Below are positions 7,208-9,894 of a stretch of 9,894 nucleotides of DNA, piece after piece. Both the position numbers and the translations under genes were made by a program. Numbering within the stretch: position 1 is the stretch's first letter; each line of letters begins with the position of its first letter. This stretch comes from Azoarcus sp. GTDB taxonomy: Bacteria > Pseudomonadota > Gammaproteobacteria > Burkholderiales > Rhodocyclaceae. The notes below the pieces were generated by a model. That model saw only the letters and a program-made list of their open reading frames with translations. It ran no database searches and was not told the origin of the DNA. Where the stretch lies: NCBI GenBank assembly GCA_031259795.1, contig JAIRLA010000161.1, positions 1 through 9,894 of the forward strand. Reading direction: 5' to 3'.

Positions 7208-7252
7208 CATCGCCCGGCCGCCCCCCCATCCACCACAGCGCGAGAGGTCACA

Positions 7253-7900
7253 ATGTTCGACAAAGCACGCTACATCATTGTCGAAGGCCCCATCGGCGCG
7301 GGGAAAACCTCGCTGGCGCGGCGCTTGGCCGAATACCTGCCGGCGACGAAACCAATGTTCGAGCGCCCGCAAGACAACCCCTTCCTCACCCGTTTTTACC
7401 AGAACCCCGGGCGCTGGGCGCTCTCCACCCAACTCTCCTTCCTTTTCCAGCGCCTCGGACAACTCGCCGCCCTGGGGAACGACACTCTGGAGAACAACGA
7501 ACGCATCATCTCCGACTTCATGCTCGAACGCGACGTCCTCTTCGCCCGCATCACGCTCCCGAAAGACGAACTCGCCCTCTACGAACAAGTTTACGCCGCC
7601 GCGAAACCGGCCTTTCTCCCCGTCCCCGACCTGGTCATCTACCTGCAAGCGCCCACCGTCACCCTGATCGAGCGCATCCACAAACGCGGCATCGACGCCG
7701 AGCGCCGCATCTCCGAGTCCTACCTCGACCGGGTCGCCCGGCGCTACGCCAACTTCTTCTTCCAGTACGAAACCGCTCCGCTTTTCATCGTCGACGCGGC
7801 GGTACTCAACCCCGTCGACAACGAAGACGACTTCAAACTTCTCGTTGAACGCATCGCCGAAATGCGCGGCTACCGCGAATTCTTCGGCTACGGCCTCTGA
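7253..7900 (+). CDS. Deoxynucleoside kinase (deoxyadenosine/deoxyguanosine kinase family)
   Basis: A 215-residue cytosolic kinase that phosphorylates deoxynucleosides at the 5' position in nucleotide salvage. It has a P-loop EGPIGAGKT (11-19), the FERPQDNPFL segment (36-45) that carries the substrate-side Glu, a LERD motif (91-94) at the place of the family's DRS-type motif, a lid-like KRGIDAERRISESYL (144-158) and a C-terminal NPVDNEDDF. Length and order match the bacterial dNK family (PF01712); which base it prefers cannot be read from sequence. The AGAGG at 7243-7247, 5 bases before the ATG, supports the start. It follows the PAS-EAL gene by 45 bases and may share its transcript. In related bacteria this gene often sits between folK and panB; neither is here. 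Confidence 0.88.
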   Translation: MFDKARYIIVEGPIGAGKTSLARRLAEYLPATKPMFERPQDNPFLTRFYQNPGRWALSTQLSFLFQRLGQLAALGNDTLENNERIISDFMLERDVLFARITLPKDELALYEQVYAAAKPAFLPVPDLVIYLQAPTVTLIERIHKRGIDAERRISESYLDRVARRYANFFFQYETAPLFIVDAAVLNPVDNEDDFKLLVERIAEMRGYREFFGYGL

Positions 7901-7977
7901 CCCGCCGGACGCCTCGGCGCGGCGCGCGGCGGGCGCGGGGTTTTCCGCCGCCGCTTCCAGCCACAACGCCTCGCGGC

Positions 7978-8844
7978 CTATTCCGGCGCGCCTTCGCCGT
8001 GGCCGCCCTCGAAGCGCAACGACAAATCGAGCGCCTTCACATTCTTGGTCAAACCGCCGATGGAAATACGGTCGACACCCGTCTCGGCGATCGCGCGCAC
8101 GCGCTCCAGATCGACGCCGCCCGAAGCCTCGAGCACGGCGCGCCCGGCGGCGAGGCGCACGGCGGCGCGCATATCGTCCACGCTCATATTGTCGAGCAGG
8201 ATCATGGCCGCGCCGGCATCGAGCGCCTGTCGCAACTCATCCAGATTCTCGACCTCGATCTCGATGAATACCCCGTCCGGCGCCAGAGCGCGCGCGGCGT
8301 CAAGCGCGTTGCGGATACCGCCCGCGGCGATGATATGGTTCTCCTTGATGAGAATGCCGTCGTGGAGACCACTGCGATGATTGAGTCCGCCGCCGGTGGC
8401 GACGGCATATTTTTGCGCTAGGCGCAGTCCCGGCAAAGTCTTGCGCGTATCAACGATACGGGCGGCGGCGCCGGCGATCGCATCGACATAGCGGCGGGTG
8501 GCGGTGGCGGTGGCCGAGAGCAATTGCAGGAAATTGAGCGCGGTGCGTTCGGCGCCGAGCAGGGCGCGCGCCCCGGCATGGACATCGCACAACGCCTGTC
8601 CGGGAGAAACAGCATCGCCGTCCCGCACATGCCAACGCACCGTTGCCGTGGGGGAGAGCGCGGCGAAAGTCGCATCGAACCAGGCCGTGCCGCAGACAAT
8701 GGCGGCCTCGCGGGTGATGACCGTGGCGCGGGCCTGCGCCGTGGCCGGGATGAGCAAGGCGGTGAGATCGCCGCCGCCGATGTCCTCGGCGAGCGCGGCG
8801 GCGACATTGCGGACAATCTCGATGCGCAGTTGCGCACTGGACAT
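7978..8844 (-). CDS. nadC: Quinolinate phosphoribosyltransferase (nicotinate-nucleotide pyrophosphorylase, carboxylating)
   Basis: A 288-residue enzyme of de novo NAD synthesis that converts quinolinate and PRPP to nicotinate mononucleotide, CO2 and pyrophosphate. Family signatures are complete: EDIGGGDLT (20-28), the basic DTRKT (132-136) then PGLR, GGGLNHR (151-157), IKENH (166-170), IEVEN (196-200), ILLDNM (215-220), EASGGV (239-244) and SIGGLTK (261-267). ATG 8844 gives the normal family length; an in-frame ATG at 8886 would add 14 Pro/Ser-rich residues. Neither has a convincing ribosome binding site. nadA and nadB are not adjacent. The gene converges on the deoxynucleoside kinase with 77 bases between stop codons, and its upstream side abuts the repeat-rich region. 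Confidence 0.95.
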   Translation of the reverse strand: MSSAQLRIEIVRNVAAALAEDIGGGDLTALLIPATAQARATVITREAAIVCGTAWFDATFAALSPTATVRWHVRDGDAVSPGQALCDVHAGARALLGAERTALNFLQLLSATATATRRYVDAIAGAAARIVDTRKTLPGLRLAQKYAVATGGGLNHRSGLHDGILIKENHIIAAGGIRNALDAARALAPDGVFIEIEVENLDELRQALDAGAAMILLDNMSVDDMRAAVRLAAGRAVLEASGGVDLERVRAIAETGVDRISIGGLTKNVKALDLSLRFEGGHGEGAPE

Positions 8845-8915
8845 GACGGAGCCGGAAGACGGCGGCGGGCGCGAAGAAGGCGGCATGGGAAGAGGGCGGC
8901 AATAAAGGCGAAAGA

Positions 8916-8921
8916 ATTCTA
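8916..8921 (-). promoter_or_regulatory. Possible -10 box for nadC
   Basis: TAGAAT on the minus strand, 72 bases before the ATG at 8844 and 30 before the alternative ATG at 8886. No matching -35 is visible. Confidence 0.35.
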
Positions 8922-8978
8922 GCGCATGCGGCGCTTCAACCTCCCGAAACGCCACGGTAACTTGCAAAGCCGTCTGAT

Positions 8979-9044
8979 CAGCGGCGCTCGCGCGCCGGAT
9001 GAAACAAACTGGATTGCCACGTCGATGCGCTCCTCGCAATGACG
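8979..9044 (-). repeat. Dispersed palindromic repeat, unit B
   Basis: The same REP-like family as unit A, on the minus strand. TGGATTGCCACGTCG and CCTCGCAATGACG are its conserved ends. The 3' module at 8979-8999 keeps CAGCGGCGCT and GCGCCGGATG. Confidence 0.85.
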
Positions 9045-9056
9045 GAGTGGGGCGGC

Positions 9057-9094
9057 TTTTGCAATGGCGAGGCGAGTGTTTTTGCAATGGCGAG
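9057..9094 (+). repeat. Direct repeat of 15 bases
   Basis: TTTTGCAATGGCGAG occurs at 9057-9071 and again at 9080-9094. The spacing of 23 bases accounts for the extra length of the left palindrome arm, so it is probably a local duplication after the palindrome formed. Confidence 0.7.
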
Positions 9095-9112
9095 TTCTTC
9101 CGATGGATACTT

Positions 9113-9187
9113 CCCTCCCCCGCTTGCGGGGGAGGGCGCCCGAAGGGCGGGAGAGGGCTTCCAACCATCCGGCGCGCAGCGCCGCTG
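9113..9187 (+). repeat. GC-rich palindromic repeat, unit D1
   Basis: It begins with a perfect 24-base hairpin (9113-9136: stem CCCTCCCCCGC, loop TT). GGGAGAGGG follows, then the shared module ending CGGCGCGCAGCGCCGCTG. Repeats of the CCCTCTCCC-GCTTGCGGGAGAGGG type are common between genes in several proteobacteria. Confidence 0.8.
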
Positions 9188-9244
9188 GATAGAAAGGGGG
9201 AGGGAGTGGACGGGACGCCTGTCCATTCTCCACCGCCAAGAACA

Positions 9245-9322
9245 CAGCGTCGCTGCGCTCCGTATGGAACGAAACCCTCTCCCGGCCCTGGCGGGCCACC
9301 CTCCCCCGCAAGCGGGAGAGGG
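9245..9322 (-). repeat. GC-rich palindromic repeat, unit D2
   Basis: An inverted homologue of D1. On the minus strand it reads CCCTCTCCCGCTTGCGGG first and ends in a more diverged copy of the shared module (TTCCATACGGAGCGCAGCG). Confidence 0.8.
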
Positions 9323-9377
9323 AAATGTCCATCGCAAGAACTCGCTCCCCCCGTCATTGCGAAAACCGCCCCCACCT

Positions 9378-9442
9378 CGTCATTGCGAGGAGCGAAGCGA
9401 CGTGGCAATCCAGTTCCATCCAACCGGCGCGCAGCGCCGCTG
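9378..9442 (+). repeat. Dispersed palindromic repeat, unit C
   Basis: A third copy of the family of units A and B. It has the common inner sequence GAGGAGCGAAGCGACGTGG and the 3' module at 9414-9442. A fragment with the same start (CGTCATTGCGA) lies at 9352-9362. Confidence 0.88.
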
Positions 9443-9569
9443 ATTGAATCTGCCCCCTGACCCCTGATGAAATGGCTTCGCCTCCCCGCCGCGCCGTTTT
9501 TCACGAAGCCCCGGACAGAATCGCGCACGAAACGCCAAGAACTGCCGCAGAAATATTTTCATCCTGGGC
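9443..9569. other. Intergenic stretch without a supported gene
   Basis: This stretch holds a direct repeat of CCCCTGA and a weak inverted repeat (GGCTTCG 9474-9480 with CGAAGCC 9504-9510, 23-base loop). Short open frames here have no ribosome binding site and unconvincing composition. It is less GC-rich toward 9550. Confidence 0.5.
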
Positions 9570-9598
9570 TTGCATTCCTGAAAAATCGCATGTACAGT
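9570..9598 (+). promoter_or_regulatory. Candidate promoter upstream of the tetranucleotide-repeat leader
   Basis: TTGCAT (9570-9575) and TACAGT (9593-9598) are separated by exactly 17 bases. Transcription would start near 9605. Just after that, GCCGCATT (9610-9617) pairs with AATGCGGC (9627-9634) to make an 8-pair hairpin at the 5' end of the transcript. Confidence 0.45.
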
Positions 9599-9657
9599 GC
9601 GCCATCCCCGCCGCATTGGCATATCAAATGCGGCATGTTTCCAGGTGACGAACGGCT

Positions 9658-9732
9658 ATGATTTTGGCACGATTCTTGCGAACGAACGAACGAACGAACG
9701 AACGAACGAACGAACGAACGTTGCTGATCTGA
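9658..9732 (+). CDS. Candidate 24-residue leader peptide containing a tetranucleotide repeat
   Basis: The ATG is preceded by AGGTGA (9643-9648), a good ribosome binding site 9 bases away. The peptide is MILARFLR, then TNER three times, then TLLI and a stop. The four-base repeat reads as a four-residue cycle. With one unit more the frame would continue as VADLIFRKTERL and so on, through the terminator, to a stop at 9843-9845; with one unit less it stops at 9725-9727. No similarity to known proteins is claimed. Translation is plausible but unproven. Confidence 0.35.
   Translation: MILARFLRTNERTNERTNERTLLI
9679..9720 (+). repeat. Tetranucleotide microsatellite, ten AACG units
   Basis: Ten perfect copies of AACG at 9681-9720, with a preceding CG that makes 42 bases of perfect period 4. 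Tracts of this length are prone to slipped-strand changes and in Haemophilus and similar hosts mark phase-variable genes. Confidence 0.97.
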
Positions 9733-9767
9733 TTTTCCGCAAAACGGAACGTCTTCCGGCGTCCGAC

Positions 9768-9814
9768 CACAAAAAAATTCCCCGTGGCCAAAGGCCACAG
9801 GGAATTTTTTTGTG
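9768..9814. terminator. Strong bidirectional intrinsic terminator
   Basis: A hairpin of 21 pairs with one C-A mismatch (9783 with 9799) and an AAA loop (9790-9792). The core is GTGGCC with GGCCAC; outside it, CCC pairs with GGG, TT with AA, seven A with seven T, and CAC with GTG. The A-run on one side and T-run on the other let it stop transcription from both directions. Confidence 0.93.
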
Positions 9815-9849
9815 CCCGCGTACAACGAACAGCGCACGTGGATAAGCCA

Positions 9850-9894
9850 ATGATCCCGCGCCTGCTCCTCGTCCTCTCCCTCCTGCTGCCATGC
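9850..9894 (+). CDS. Start of an exported protein gene (runs off the window)
   Basis: Fifteen codons are visible: MIPRLLLVLSLLLPC. A short basic start followed by a leucine-rich core is a signal peptide; the Cys at 15 might be a lipobox residue, although Pro before it is not canonical. An in-frame GTG at 9838 is an alternative start. There is no strong ribosome binding site and little room for a promoter between the terminator and this start, so expression may depend on readthrough from the left. The product cannot be identified. Confidence 0.5.
   Translation, partial: MIPRLLLVLSLLLPC

Larger units (their letters stand above)
8979..9442. repeat. Large composite imperfect palindrome of intergenic repeats
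   Basis: The plus strand of 8979 to about 9211 aligns over nearly its whole length with the reverse complement of 9442 back to about 9220. The symmetry includes units B and C, the GCGAGTTCTT-CGATGG segments, and units D1 and D2. The centre is TGGAC (9207-9211) facing GTCCA (9221-9225). The left arm has an extra 23-base duplication. No coding sequence or transposase is present. It looks like a nested or inverted-duplicated mobile repeat. Confidence 0.85.

Noticed and set aside
7901..7945. Hairpin CCCGCCG/CGGCGGG between the convergent kinase and nadC genes as a terminator
   Set aside because: The loop is 19 bases and only four T follow after a further gap, so it is not a convincing intrinsic terminator.
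5912..7966. Minus-strand open frame of 684 codons opposite the PAS-EAL and kinase genes
   Set aside because: Its composition is a Gly/Ala/Glu/Val-rich mirror of the two well-supported plus-strand genes, with no motif of its own.
8845..9528. N-terminal extension of NadC through the repeat region
   Set aside because: The frame stays open only because the repeats are GC-rich; NadC is normally about 280-290 residues and starts at the family N-terminus at 8844.
9467..9661. 64-codon plus-strand frame before the repeat tract
   Set aside because: No ribosome binding site, no recognisable composition, and it runs through the candidate promoter at 9570-9598.
9679..9720. CRISPR-like array
   Set aside because: The repeat unit is 4 bases with no spacers; it is a microsatellite.
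9597..9845. 82-codon frame starting at GTG 9597 and running through the tetranucleotide tract and terminator
   Set aside because: The GTG lies inside the predicted -10 box and has no ribosome binding site. The downstream part of this frame matters only if ATG 9658 enters it after a repeat-number change.

Overview
This is a GC-rich window with short intergenic gaps. It looks like chromosome from a proteobacterium, most likely a betaproteobacterium. The SSB core, the YajR-like transporter beside ssb, the bacterial deoxynucleoside kinase and NadC all look proteobacterial to me. No taxon below class can be fixed without a search. Nine protein genes are visible, two of them cut by the window ends. 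I see no rRNA, tRNA, transposase, CRISPR array or phage gene.

Layout. Bases 1-1941 (minus strand) hold an envelope pair: a COG3014-type outer-membrane lipoprotein followed by a secreted YcfL/DUF1425-like protein that runs off the left edge. In many proteobacteria this pair precedes lpoB, so lpoB may lie just outside. A divergent promoter region separates it from a YajR-like MFS transporter (2120-3307), which is followed closely by ssb (3361-3858). Bases 3859-4420 hold no protein gene. They contain a promoter, structured transcript and terminator unit that looks like an undescribed small RNA (about 3981-4102), a dispersed palindromic repeat, and the promoter and leader of a RhlE-type DEAD-box RNA helicase (4421-5863). 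Next come a PAS protein with a degenerate EAL domain (5987-7207) and, 45 bases later, a deoxynucleoside kinase (7253-7900). nadC (quinolinate phosphoribosyltransferase) converges on it from the right (7978-8844).

The right end, 8887-9849, has no conventional gene but is densely structured. Bases 8979-9442 form one imperfect palindrome of about 465 bases, built from two kinds of intergenic repeat arranged head to head. Further right is a candidate promoter (9570-9598), a hairpin, and a 24-codon reading frame with a good ribosome binding site that contains ten perfect copies of a tetranucleotide. A very strong two-way terminator (9768-9814) follows, and then the start of a gene for an exported protein (9850 to the edge). 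Gain of one repeat unit would extend the small frame through the terminator to a stop 4 bases before the next start codon. This suggests a phase-variable, translation-controlled terminator, a hypothesis I consider the most interesting item here.

The genes do not form one pathway. They are a set of housekeeping units (DNA binding, RNA remodelling, nucleotide salvage, NAD synthesis, envelope lipoproteins) with two intergenic regions that carry the unusual content.
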